Assembly (NCBI GenBank): GCA_027053145.1
Contig: JALUED010000083.1
Span: forward strand, 1-11,971
Length of the DNA: 11,971 nucleotides
Reading direction: 5' to 3'
DNA from: Thermaceae bacterium
GTDB taxonomy: Bacteria > Deinococcota > Deinococci > Deinococcales > Marinithermaceae
In this document: positions 6,325 through 11,971 of the stretch, one piece after another
Layout: each line of letters starts with the position of its first letter
How positions within the stretch are numbered: the stretch's first letter is position 1
The notes under the pieces: generated by a model
Databases searched by the model: none
Told to the model about the DNA's origin: nothing
What the model saw: only the letters and a program-made list of their open reading frames with translations
Translations under genes and position numbers: made by a program

Positions 6325-7485
6325 TTACCTCAGCGCGTCCAACCAAGCGCGGTAGAACGAGTCCTTGACCATCCGGATCGTGGGCCCGGTGGCGACGGTG
6401 TAGCAGGCCCGGCCCCACTTCCCTTCCTTGGCGTTCCACCAGTACTCGCAGTTGCCCATGAAGCCCGACTCGAAGCTATGGCCAAAGCAGAGGGTGGGCG
6501 CGTACGAGGGGATCATGTAGCCGCCGAAGGCGTCGTGGAGGATGCTGGCCGCGCCGACCACGGCGGCGTTGTGCACGGGCACACCGGCGGTCAAGAGCCC
6601 CACCGGCGGCATTGCGTGCTCGCCAACCAGGTGCACCTCGGGGAATTCCGGGTGCTGGAAGCGCGGCCCGGTCACCACCGAGAAACGGGGATCGGCGGGG
6701 TGGGCGAGGCCGTTGTCGGCCAGCACCTTGGGGAGCCGGGTGGGCGGCGACTTGATCAAAAGGTCGTACTCGTACTCGCCTTTCTGGGTGATGACCTTGT
6801 TCTCCGTGACCTCGATGAGCTTTTCAAAGCCCGGCTCGTACTGGATATCGTGGCGCTTAAACCGCCGCAGGAAGAACCGCTCAAGCCCTTCACCGAGCCC
6901 CGCGCGGATCGCGTTCGCCGGGAGGATGATCTTGATCTCAGGGTGCTGGCCCCGGGCTTCGAAGTAGGCGCGAACGTTGAGCGCCATCTCCATGGGGTAG
7001 ATGCCGCAGCGGTAAGGAAGCTCCGGGACCAGGAAAACGATCTTCTTGCCCTTGAACTCGTAAAGCGCCTGCTTGAGCTCAAGCGCCCCCTCAGGCGTGT
7101 AGTTGTGGAAGCCGTACTTGTCGAGCCCGGGGTAGTCGGACCAGCCGTAGGCGGTGCCTAGGGCGATGACCAAGAAGTCATAGTCCAGGGTGACGCCGCC
7201 CTCGGTGGTGACCTTTCGGCCCTTTAGGTCGAAGGTCTTGACCGGATCCACCAGGACCTTAAAGCCGTAGACCCGCTCGGCGTTTTTGATCGGTGCCCAG
7301 GTCTCGTCCACCGAGGCCGTCCCCAGCGCCACCTCGGACCACAAGGGAGGCATGTAGTGCCGCTCGCTGTCGGTGACAAGGGTGACCTCGAGGTCCTTTC
7401 CCATCCGGTTGGCTTCGGTCTGCAGTACGCGGGCGGCCACCAGACCGCCGGTGCCGCCCCCGACCACCACCACTTTCTTCGCCAT
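6325..7485 (-). CDS. FAD-dependent oxidoreductase, sulfide:quinone oxidoreductase-like (upstream copy)
   Basis: A 386-residue flavoprotein paralogous to the one at 4626-5762. It has the FAD motif GGGTGG at residues 9-14, a YDFLVIALGTAYG segment at 102-114 and the C-terminal FAD region VHLVGEH at 284-290. Cysteines 160 (PYRCGIYP), 333, 346 and 361 match C151, C325, C338 and C352 of the other copy, with a 13-residue spacing kept between the second and third. The usual N-terminal-half SQR cysteine (near residue 125-130) is absent, as in flavocytochrome c sulfide dehydrogenase-like enzymes. The C-terminus (RMVKDSFYRAWLDALR) looks amphipathic and could dock on the membrane. There is no signal peptide. 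The start is ATG 7485 with AAGGAGG 7 bases upstream. Electron transfer from a sulfur compound to quinone is the family role; the substrate here is unproven. Confidence 0.87.
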   Translation of the reverse strand: MAKKVVVVGGGTGGLVAARVLQTEANRMGKDLEVTLVTDSERHYMPPLWSEVALGTASVDETWAPIKNAERVYGFKVLVDPVKTFDLKGRKVTTEGGVTLDYDFLVIALGTAYGWSDYPGLDKYGFHNYTPEGALELKQALYEFKGKKIVFLVPELPYRCGIYPMEMALNVRAYFEARGQHPEIKIILPANAIRAGLGEGLERFFLRRFKRHDIQYEPGFEKLIEVTENKVITQKGEYEYDLLIKSPPTRLPKVLADNGLAHPADPRFSVVTGPRFQHPEFPEVHLVGEHAMPPVGLLTAGVPVHNAAVVGAASILHDAFGGYMIPSYAPTLCFGHSFESGFMGNCEYWWNAKEGKWGRACYTVATGPTIRMVKDSFYRAWLDALR

Positions 7486-7503
7486 AGGTCCCTCCTTACA
7501 TCA

Positions 7504-7509
7504 CTTATA
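7504..7509 (-). promoter_or_regulatory. Probable -10 element for the upstream oxidoreductase operon
   Basis: Reads TATAAG on the minus strand, 18 bases before the ATG at 7485, so the leader would be only about 12 bases and almost entirely binding site (AAGGAGG). At 17-bp spacing the -35 position reads GTTTTA, a poor match, and falls within the terminator hairpin of the preceding operon. Confidence 0.5.
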
Positions 7510-7524
7510 CGCAAAACGCGCGTA
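7508..7524. promoter_or_regulatory. 17-bp inverted repeat beside the -10 (candidate operator)
   Basis: Arms TACGC (7508-7512) and GCGTA (7520-7524) are separated by 7 bases, and the end overlaps the -10 hexamer. It has the same overall length and nearly the same position as the palindrome before the paralogous operon, but a different arm sequence, so a shared regulator is uncertain. Confidence 0.35.
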
Positions 7525-7550
7525 CCTAAAACCCCTTCGGGGTTATTAGG
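7525..7550 (-). terminator. Hairpin terminator after the HAD/111-aa operon
   Basis: Arm CCTAAAACCCC (7525-7535) pairs with GGGGTTATTAGG (7539-7550) with one bulged A, giving 11 pairs. It begins 4 bases after the stop at 7554. On the minus strand the G-rich arm runs into TTTTAGG, a short T-tract that is part of the stem, so termination efficiency is uncertain. Confidence 0.6.
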
Positions 7551-7553
7551 ACC

Positions 7554-7889
7554 TTACACCCGCCTAAGGTCTTCAAGCAAGAGCCAACCCACGCCCTTAG
7601 GGGTCGCCTCGAGCTGGGGGGCGAGCCGGTCCCTGAGCTCGGCCACCCACGGGCGCAGCGCCTCGGGATCCTCGCGCGTGAGGACCAACGCGGTGAACTG
7701 GTAGAAGACCTGGCTTGCCGTAGGCGTGCCGTCGTCGAAAAAGGCAAAGGGGGGATCCACGGGATCGAGCAGGAGGTAAACCTGCCTTCCGGCCACCTCC
7801 ACCTCCTTGGGCAAGTGGTCGCGAGGGTCGAAGGAGAGCCCCCGCGGCACCCAGAGGTAGCCCTGAAGAAGGCGGACGCCAGCGTTCAT
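7554..7889 (-). CDS. Hypothetical protein (111 aa)
   Basis: I do not recognise this protein. It is soluble, without cysteine, and acidic. The first half alternates short hydrophobic strands (RQVYLLLDPVDPPFAFFDDG at about 35-54); the second half is a helix-rich segment (PEALRPWVAELRDRL) ending in GVGWLLLEDL. This alternation suggests a small alpha/beta fold. The ATG at 7889 overlaps the stop of the HAD gene (ATGA), so the two are translationally coupled and may act in the same process. Codon use matches the surroundings. No signal peptide or membrane segment is visible. A hairpin terminator follows directly. Confidence 0.7.
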   Translation of the reverse strand: MNAGVRLLQGYLWVPRGLSFDPRDHLPKEVEVAGRQVYLLLDPVDPPFAFFDDGTPTASQVFYQFTALVLTREDPEALRPWVAELRDRLAPQLEATPKGVGWLLLEDLRRV

Positions 7890-8515
7890 GGACGGTTGGG
7901 CAAAGCCCGAAGCCGCACGCCTTCGGCCCTTAGCGCCTCGATCAACGGCCCCGGCTCGGTGAAAAGGTGGGTCTTAAAGCCGAGCCTCGCCGCCGCCGCG
8001 ACGTTATCGGGGTGATCGTCCACAAAGAGCACCTCTTCGGGGGAAAGGCCCATCCGCTCAAGCGCCAGCTGGAAGGCCTCCTCGCGGGGTTTCTTAACGC
8101 CTTCCTCGTTGGAAAAGACCGCGGCGTCGAAGCGATCAAAGCTTTCCTCGGCGCGGAGAAAGCTTGAGATCACCGGGTAGTTGTTGGAAAGGAGCCCCAC
8201 CACCAAATCCTCGGGTAGGGCGAGCAGGAGGTCGTACATCTCGGGGCGCGGCGCCACGCTGCCCAGGAAAAGCCGCTCAAAAACCCCATACGGCGCGTCC
8301 ACCCCAAGGCGGGCCGAAAGCTCCCCCCAAAACCGGCGAAGGGTCCACTCCCCAAGCTCCAGCCGTTCGACAAGGTCGAAGTACGCTTCGGCCACCTCCT
8401 CCTCGGGCAGGGCAAAACGACGGGCAAGGTTTCGCACGACCCGGCCGTCGAAGGTCCCCCGGGTAAAGACGCCGCCCCAATCAAAGAGGACGCCTTTTAT
8501 CCCCATGCGCCCCAT
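7886..8515 (-). CDS. HAD-family hydrolase (209 aa)
   Basis: Cytoplasmic haloacid dehalogenase-superfamily hydrolase, most likely a phosphatase on a small metabolite. Motif I is FDWGG at residues 11-15, with nucleophile Asp 12. Motif II is LLSNN at 108-112 with Ser 110. Motif III is the lysine in GVKKPREEAF at 139-148, and motif IV is FVDDHPDN at 164-171. A helical cap of subclass I type lies between motifs I and II (about residues 20-90). The second Asp of the DxD motif is Gly here (DWGG), as in a subgroup that includes sugar-phosphatase-like proteins. The start is ATG 8515, chosen for AAGGGG at 9-base spacing; ATG 8506 (MGIKGV) is nearly as good. An open frame runs to 8689, but it crosses the divergent gene and is rejected. 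The substrate cannot be told from sequence. Confidence 0.88.
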   Translation of the reverse strand: MGRMGIKGVLFDWGGVFTRGTFDGRVVRNLARRFALPEEEVAEAYFDLVERLELGEWTLRRFWGELSARLGVDAPYGVFERLFLGSVAPRPEMYDLLLALPEDLVVGLLSNNYPVISSFLRAEESFDRFDAAVFSNEEGVKKPREEAFQLALERMGLSPEEVLFVDDHPDNVAAAARLGFKTHLFTEPGPLIEALRAEGVRLRALPNRP

Positions 8516-8588
8516 TTTAGGCCGCCCCTTTCGGCTGTAAAGCCCGGGACCCCCGTCCCCGGCGCGAAGCGGTATGAATGAAATCGGG

Positions 8589-9089
8589 ATGCGCTTCCTG
8601 CTCCTTGCCGCCCTCGCGCTGGGCCTTGCCCTTGCCCAAGGGTTTCCGAAGGAGGCCATTCCCTTTGAGGGGAAAACCCTCGAGGGCAAAACCTTCCGCC
8701 TTGCCGACTACCTGGGCAAGATCCCCATCTTTTTGAACTTCTGGGCAAGCCACTGCCCACCCTGCCTAATGGAGGGCCCCGAAATCGGCGCCCTCTACCC
8801 CCACTACCAAGGGCGAATCCTCTTCGTGGGCGTAGACGTCCAAGACAACCCGCGCATGGCCCGCTTCCGGGTCCACGAGTGGGGATGGACGTTCCCGGTG
8901 GTCGTGGACTACTACGCCGATGTGGCCCGCGCCTACCGGGTGCGGTACCTTCCCACAAGCTTCTTCATCCAAAAGGACGGCCGCATCCTCCGCGTCCATC
9001 CCGGCCTCCTCATCCTGCGGGACCGGGAGGGACGGAAGGTCAAGGACTACCTCACCCCGGGGCTCAAGGCCCTGCTCCAGGCTCCTTAG
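8589..9089 (+). CDS. Exported TlpA/ResA-like thiol-disulfide protein
   Basis: Thioredoxin-fold protein acting outside the cytoplasmic membrane. From ATG 8589 it has a signal peptide ([16 protein letters not shown]) with a plausible cleavage before Gln 17; no lipobox cysteine is present. The mature part starts with the AlkhyperPeroxidase/TlpA-type lead-in ([19 protein letters not shown]), then the active site WASHCPPC at residues 52-59, with Cys 56 and Cys 59. The cis-proline is at 122 in [13 protein letters not shown] is typical of reductive or cytochrome c maturation members such as TlpA, ResA and CcmG; most have Trp where this one has His 55. A start at ATG 8574 would add MNEIG, making a worse signal peptide. 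Neither start has a strong binding site. The stop overlaps the convergent moaC stop by 4 bases. It likely keeps exported thiols reduced; the partner is unknown. Confidence 0.87.
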   Translation: MRFLLLAALALGLALAQGFPKEAIPFEGKTLEGKTFRLADYLGKIPIFLNFWASHCPPCLMEGPEIGALYPHYQGRILFVGVDVQDNPRMARFRVHEWGWTFPVVVDYYADVARAYRVRYLPTSFFIQKDGRILRVHPGLLILRDREGRKVKDYLTPGLKALLQAP

Positions 9090-9565
9090 CCCTCGCGAAC
9101 CCAAGTGCCCGACTTGCCACCGGACTTATAAAGCAGCCGCACGGGCCCGATCTCGATCCCCTTGGCCGCCGCCTTCAGCATGTCGTACACGGTGAGCGCG
9201 GCGACGCTCGCGGCGGTGAGGGCCTCCATCTCTACCCCGGTCTCGGCCTTCGTCTTGACCTCCGCCTCGATCCGTACCGCGTTTCGTTCCCGATCGAAGT
9301 CGAGATCCACGCGCACCTGGCTCAAAGGCAACGGGTGGCAAAGGGGGATCAGCTCGCTCGTTTTTTTGGCCGCCATGATTCCGGCGAGCTTGGCCACCAC
9401 CAAGGGGTCCCCCTTCCCTACCCCACCCTCGGCAAGGGCGCGCGCCGCCTCCTCAGGCAGCCGCACGAAGGCCTCGGCCCGGGCCACCCGGAGGGTGGCG
9501 GGTTTTTGGGAGACGTCCACCATCCGCGGCTTACCGTCCTCGAAGTGGGTTAGCCGGCCTTCCAT
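9086..9565 (-). CDS. moaC: Cyclic pyranopterin monophosphate synthase (MoaC)
   Basis: Second enzyme of molybdenum cofactor synthesis. It turns the 3',8-cyclo-GTP product of MoaA into cyclic pyranopterin monophosphate in the cytoplasm. With the ATG at 9565 the 159-residue protein places the family's active-site residues at the same numbers as in E. coli: Lys 51 (GKGDPL), His 77 (LCHPL), Glu 112 and Glu 114 (TGVEMEAL), Asp 128 and Lys 131 (YDMLKAA). The opening [15 protein letters not shown] is also typical. A GTG two codons earlier (9571) overlaps the upstream stop (GTGA) and is an alternative, but GAAAGGA is better spaced for the ATG. It follows an ABC exporter in one operon, which looks like simple co-transcription rather than a shared function. 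No other moa, moe or mob gene is in the window. Confidence 0.97.
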   Translation of the reverse strand: MEGRLTHFEDGKPRMVDVSQKPATLRVARAEAFVRLPEEAARALAEGGVGKGDPLVVAKLAGIMAAKKTSELIPLCHPLPLSQVRVDLDFDRERNAVRIEAEVKTKAETGVEMEALTAASVAALTVYDMLKAAAKGIEIGPVRLLYKSGGKSGTWVREG

Positions 9566-9567
9566 GC

Positions 9568-10338
9568 TCACACGTCCTTTCGTTCAAAGACCAAGACCGC
9601 AAGCAAAGCAAACCCCAACGTGTAGATGAAAAGCAGCAAGAGCCCAGGCCCCGCGGCCGCAGGCTTTAAGTAGAGATCGAGGTAGGTGGTCAGCAAAAGG
9701 GGCACGAGCGCGGGGAAAACCACGAGCATCCGCATGAGGAGTACGGTGGCAAGGGTGGCCAGCGCGCTCGCCGTGGTCGAGAGGAAGATCGCCGCATAGA
9801 AGACCGCAAGCGCCGCAATCGGGAAAAGCGTCGCCCCGGCGAGCAGGTAGGCCCGCAGGATCTCGGCAAAAGCCGCCCACGGGGTGAGGTAGCCCACCCC
9901 AGCAAACCCTCCTTCGCCAAGACCCGTGCCCCCATAGAAACCGCCGAAGCCATGGAAAGCACCAGCGAGCAGGGCTCCTAAAAGGCTCGTAAAGAGCAGG
10001 AGGTAAGGAAAGCTCAAAGCGGCAAGGATCTTGACCCCCATCAGCCGGGTGCGGCTGATGGGGCGGAGCAAGACGGATTTCAGCGTACCCATCCCCGCCT
10101 CGGCACCAAGCGCCTCAGCCGCGGTCATGGCAACCAGGAAGGGAAAAAGAAACTCCATCCCCGCCAGCAGGCTGAGGGCAGGAACCTGCCACCCGGAGAC
10201 CAAGACGAGGCCGTAAACCTCTTGAAGCCCAGGCGCAAGCGACCAGATTACCGGCAAAAGAAAAGCCGCGACAAGGCCGATCCGCACCGGCTTTAAGTAA
10301 AAGAGCTTTTCCAGCTCCCAAAAGAAATACCTAAGCAC
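9568..10338 (-). CDS. ABC-2 type transporter permease
   Basis: Membrane subunit (256 residues) of an exporter whose ATPase is encoded immediately upstream with an 8-base overlap. It starts at GTG 10338 with a short cytoplasmic segment ([18 protein letters not shown]). About six hydrophobic segments follow, near residues 18-36, 50-75, 105-130, 160-185, 185-212 and 228-250. The cytoplasmic stretch [24 protein letters not shown] (about 79-102) is the ABC-2 coupling region, matching the typical EExGTLxxLLxxPxxR pattern. A Gly/Phe-rich extracellular loop (residues 127-147) is unusual in composition. The substrate is not evident: drug, lipid or copper-related export are all possible. A perfect 12-bp inverted repeat lies inside the coding region at the RPISR segment. 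Confidence 0.87.
   Translation of the reverse strand: MLRYFFWELEKLFYLKPVRIGLVAAFLLPVIWSLAPGLQEVYGLVLVSGWQVPALSLLAGMEFLFPFLVAMTAAEALGAEAGMGTLKSVLLRPISRTRLMGVKILAALSFPYLLLFTSLLGALLAGAFHGFGGFYGGTGLGEGGFAGVGYLTPWAAFAEILRAYLLAGATLFPIAALAVFYAAIFLSTTASALATLATVLLMRMLVVFPALVPLLLTTYLDLYLKPAAAGPGLLLLFIYTLGFALLAVLVFERKDV
10036..10063. repeat. Perfect 12-bp inverted repeat inside the exporter permease gene
   Basis: Arms CCCCATCAGCCG (10036-10047) and CGGCTGATGGGG (10052-10063) are separated by GGTG. It lies in the codons for residues [10 protein letters not shown]. No T-tract follows on either strand. Confidence 0.8.
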
Positions 10339-11218
10339 GGCTTACCCGCTCCCGATAGTAGGCCTGGAGGTCGAAGTAGTCCCGCGTAAGCTCGCGAACC
10401 CCGACGCCCGCCGGCACCAAAGCCGCCACCGCGGCCTCCGGCGAACCCCGAAAGAGGACCTCTTCTCCCCTAAGCTGCACGTCCTCGACCTCGGGCACCG
10501 TCTTCAGCACGCCCACCGCCCGATCGGGATCGGAGGCCAAGAGCCGGTAGCGCGGCTGGTCGGGCCTGAGCGCAACCTCGTCCACCAGGCGACCGCCGCT
10601 TAAGATCCCCACCCGGTTTGCGTAGGCGCTGATCTCGCGTAGGTGGTGGGTAGAGACGAGCACCGCCACCCCTTGGCTTGCCTCCTCAGCCAGGAGCTCG
10701 TGGACCTTCTGGATGCCGTCGGGGTCGAGGCCACTCGTGGGCTCGTCGAGGACCAGGACCCGGGGCTGGGCGAGGATCGCGGCGGCGATCCCGAGCCGCT
10801 GACGCTGGCCGAGCGAATAGCTCCCCACCTTGCGGTCGGCCACCGTGAGGAGCTCAAGCCGGGCTAAAACCTCCCGAACACGGGAAGCGGCATCCGAGAG
10901 CCCGCTCATCCAGGCCATCCGCTCCAGGTTCTGCCGCCCGGTGAGATGCGGGTAGAAGGCCGCCGGGGCCTCGACCACCGCCCCAAGATGCCGCCGCGCC
11001 CGCCAACCGGCTTCGTGCACGTTCTCGCCGAGCAGCCGAACCTCCCCACGGCTGGGGAAGGCAAGCCCTGTAACTAAACGAATAATCGTCGTTTTGCCCG
11101 AGCCGTTGGGCCCGGCTAAGGCGTAGACTTCGCCCGCCCGCACGCTAAAGCTCACCCGGGTGAGAACCCACCGGCGGCCGTAGCGCTTGCCCAAGCCCTT
11201 TGCCACAAGCGCAGACAC
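10331..11218 (-). CDS. ABC transporter ATP-binding protein, ABC-2 exporter (CcmA/BcrA type)
   Basis: ATPase of 295 residues. Walker A is GPNGSGKTT at 36-44, the signature is SLGQRQR at 135-141, Walker B is VLVLDEP at 154-160 with GLDP following, and the switch histidine is 191 in STHH. The Q-loop position appears to hold Glu 83 (VVEAPAAFYPHLTG), as is common in this exporter subfamily. The C-terminal 80 residues form the small regulatory domain usual for BcrA-like proteins, ending DYFDLQAYYRERV. The start is GTG 11218, with no recognisable binding site before it, so the message may be leaderless or nearly so. The gene is divergent from the SRP RNA, with about 50 bases between them. It is co-transcribed with the permease and moaC. 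Confidence 0.9.
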   Translation of the reverse strand: MSALVAKGLGKRYGRRWVLTRVSFSVRAGEVYALAGPNGSGKTTIIRLVTGLAFPSRGEVRLLGENVHEAGWRARRHLGAVVEAPAAFYPHLTGRQNLERMAWMSGLSDAASRVREVLARLELLTVADRKVGSYSLGQRQRLGIAAAILAQPRVLVLDEPTSGLDPDGIQKVHELLAEEASQGVAVLVSTHHLREISAYANRVGILSGGRLVDEVALRPDQPRYRLLASDPDRAVGVLKTVPEVEDVQLRGEEVLFRGSPEAAVAALVPAGVGVRELTRDYFDLQAYYRERVSRA

Positions 11219-11257
11219 GCTTTTTAAAGCTTACTAGGAAACGCGCCCCCGGTTTGC

Positions 11258-11263
11258 TAGACT
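11258..11263 (+). promoter_or_regulatory. Probable -10 element of the SRP RNA gene
   Basis: TAGACT lies 7 bases before the first paired base of the SRP RNA (11271), exactly where a -10 would be. The -35 position (about 11235-11240, TAGGAA) is a weak match. Confidence 0.5.
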
Positions 11264-11270
11264 GGCCCTT

Positions 11271-11369
11271 GCCCCCGGTCCGACGCGGCGGCCCGCCGTG
11301 AACCGGGTCAGGCCCGGAAGGGAGCAGCCCTAAGCGGTCTGGGCCGGGCGCCGTCGGGGCGCCGGGGGC
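11271..11369 (+). ncRNA. ffs: Signal recognition particle RNA, small bacterial type (4.5S)
   Basis: About 99 bases that fold into one long hairpin. The ends GCCCCCGG (11271-11278) and CCGGGGGC (11362-11369) pair, and inside them CGACG with CGTCG, and GGCGGCCC with GGGCCGGGCGCC. The top is the universal SRP domain IV: GGTCAGGCCCGGAAGGGAGC followed by AGCC, with the GGAA tetraloop, the GUCAGG side and the AGCAGCC side of the symmetric internal loop that binds Ffh. There is no Alu domain, so it is the short form. The RNA works with Ffh and FtsY to deliver nascent membrane proteins to the translocon. The ends are estimates from pairing. Confidence 0.95.
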
Positions 11370-11379
11370 GCTTCTTTTG
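11359..11379 (+). terminator. Intrinsic terminator overlapping the 3' end of the SRP RNA
   Basis: GCGCC (11359-11363), loop GGG and GGCGC (11367-11371) make a compact GC stem directly followed by TTCTTTTG. Its left arm overlaps the 3' strand of the SRP closing stem, so the two structures are mutually exclusive. Confidence 0.7.
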
Positions 11380-11412
11380 CTTCTCACCCCGCCCGCCCCT
11401 AAGCTTGGGCCG

Positions 11413-11892
11413 GTGAACGGCCTAGCCGACGCGCTTTTCCTTCTTTTCTGGCTGGCTTCGCTCTTGCTCACCTTTGTGCCCCTGGTCCCGGCCACCCTTG
11501 TGCTCCTGCTCGGGGCGCTCTTGCACGAGGCACTGGTGGGGTTTACCGAACTCGCCGCCGCCGACTGGGCGGTCTTCCTGGCGATCCTCGCCGCCGCCCT
11601 CCTCGCCGACAACCTGGCCATGGTCCTCGCAGCCCGCCGCTTCGGCGCCAGGCGCGCGGGGGTCTGGGGCGCGGTCCTCGGCGCCCTCTTGGGCGCGGCA
11701 TTCTTCGGGCCTTTGGGCATGCTGCTCGGCCCCCTCGCCGGCGCCGCCCTTTTCGAGCTCTTAAGCGGCCGCGCGGCCCGCGAGGCCTTTCGGGCGGGAG
11801 CGGGCGGCGCTCTCGGGTTCTTCCTCGGTGTGCTCGCCCGTCTCTTCCTGCACGCCGCCGCCGGCGCCTTCGCCTGGAGCCGGATAAGCTAA
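11413..11892 (+). CDS. DUF456 family membrane protein (159 aa)
   Basis: Small integral membrane protein. It has the DUF456 plan: an N-terminal helix pair with a Pro-containing turn (LLTFVPLVPATLVLLLGALLHEAL), a helix followed by the conserved DNLAMVLAARRFGARRAGVWGA segment, then a Gly-rich hairpin (FFGPLGMLLGPLAGAALFELL) and a final glycine-rich helix pair. The function of the family is unknown. The GTG at 11413 is the chosen start; the open frame reaches a TTG at 11377, but that lies in the SRP terminator tract. No strong binding site precedes the GTG. It ends 13 bases before lgt, so the two probably share a transcript, starting after or reading through the SRP gene. Confidence 0.83.
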   Translation: MNGLADALFLLFWLASLLLTFVPLVPATLVLLLGALLHEALVGFTELAAADWAVFLAILAAALLADNLAMVLAARRFGARRAGVWGAVLGALLGAAFFGPLGMLLGPLAGAALFELLSGRAAREAFRAGAGGALGFFLGVLARLFLHAAAGAFAWSRIS

Positions 11893-11905
11893 ACAGGACG
11901 CGACC

Positions 11906-11971
11906 ATGGATCCGATCTTCATCCGAATCGGCCCCCTCACCATCCGCTGGTACGGCCTCCTCTTGACCCTC
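11906..11971 (+). CDS. lgt: Prolipoprotein diacylglyceryl transferase (3' end outside the window)
   Basis: Only the first 22 codons are present: the protein begins MDPIFIRIGPLTIRWYG, the typical N-terminus of Lgt, with the IRWYG segment opening the first membrane helix. Lgt moves a diacylglycerol group from phosphatidylglycerol onto the lipobox cysteine of prelipoproteins in the inner membrane. AGGAC lies 7 bases before the ATG at 11906. The gene runs off the window. Confidence 0.9.
   Translation, partial: MDPIFIRIGPLTIRWYGLLLTL

Noticed and set aside
6259..7161. A 300-codon open frame on the plus strand
   Set aside because: It lies opposite the upstream flavoprotein, shows no family motif, and has the same mirror-frame composition.
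8516..8588. Possible divergent promoters between the HAD and TlpA-like genes, and a GGGAC/GTCCC hairpin
   Set aside because: TTTACA with AAAATG 17 bases later on the minus strand would place the start of transcription inside the HAD coding region, and no good pair of hexamers is seen on the plus strand. The hairpin is short and GC-biased.
11145..11720. A 191-codon open frame on the minus strand over the SRP RNA
   Set aside because: It crosses the SRP RNA, its terminator and most of the DUF456 gene; its sequence is low-complexity Ala/Arg/Ser/Pro.
1..11971. Frequent CTCGAG hexamers across the window
   Set aside because: They fall mostly in frame as Leu-Glu codon pairs, which is expected from the codon preference of these GC-rich genes; no spacing pattern was seen.

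Overview
The window is gene-dense and visibly GC-rich (not counted). Genes overlap by 4-8 bases or sit about 10 bases apart, several start at GTG or TTG, ribosome binding sites are of the AAGGAGG type, and the proteins are rich in Leu, Ala, Arg, Glu and Pro. I infer a thermophile of the Deinococcus-Thermus group (Thermus, Meiothermus or Oceanithermus-like). This rests on style and gene content, not on a database match. A short SRP RNA without an Alu domain also fits a bacterium of this kind.

Layout. Positions 1-3616 (+) hold a compact operon: the end of a double-domain ABC permease of ThiP type, its ATPase (ThiQ-like, with a C-terminal extension), thiamine pyrophosphokinase (thiN), an unrecognised 205-aa protein and a 66-aa two-helix membrane protein. 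Together the first three would import thiamine and convert it to the cofactor thiamine diphosphate.

Positions 3610-7550 (-) are the most unusual part. Two consecutive, paralogous operons each encode an FAD oxidoreductase of the sulfide:quinone oxidoreductase/flavocytochrome c type followed by a DUF1641 protein. The upstream pair (7485-5886) ends at a strong intrinsic terminator. The downstream pair (5762-4016) has its own promoter and a third gene for a small Cys/His-containing protein. Both promoters have the same -10 hexamer, TATAAG, overlapped by a 17-bp inverted repeat, and neither has a good -35. The two flavoproteins keep four cysteines at matching positions. One DUF1641 protein has an internal duplication. 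A sulfur or other redox-related role, coupled to the quinone pool, is an inference.

Positions 7554-8515 (-) carry a HAD-family hydrolase and an unrecognised 111-aa protein in a two-gene operon. A TlpA-type exported thioredoxin-fold protein (+) is divergent from them and convergent with moaC. Positions 9086-11218 (-) form an operon of an ABC-2 type exporter (ATPase then permease) with moaC (molybdenum cofactor synthesis) as the last gene. Positions 11258-11379 (+) hold the SRP RNA gene (ffs) with a promoter and terminator, followed by a DUF456 membrane protein and the first 22 codons of lgt.

No tRNA, rRNA, CRISPR array, insertion sequence or phage gene was seen. No stretch longer than about 300 bases lacks a gene.
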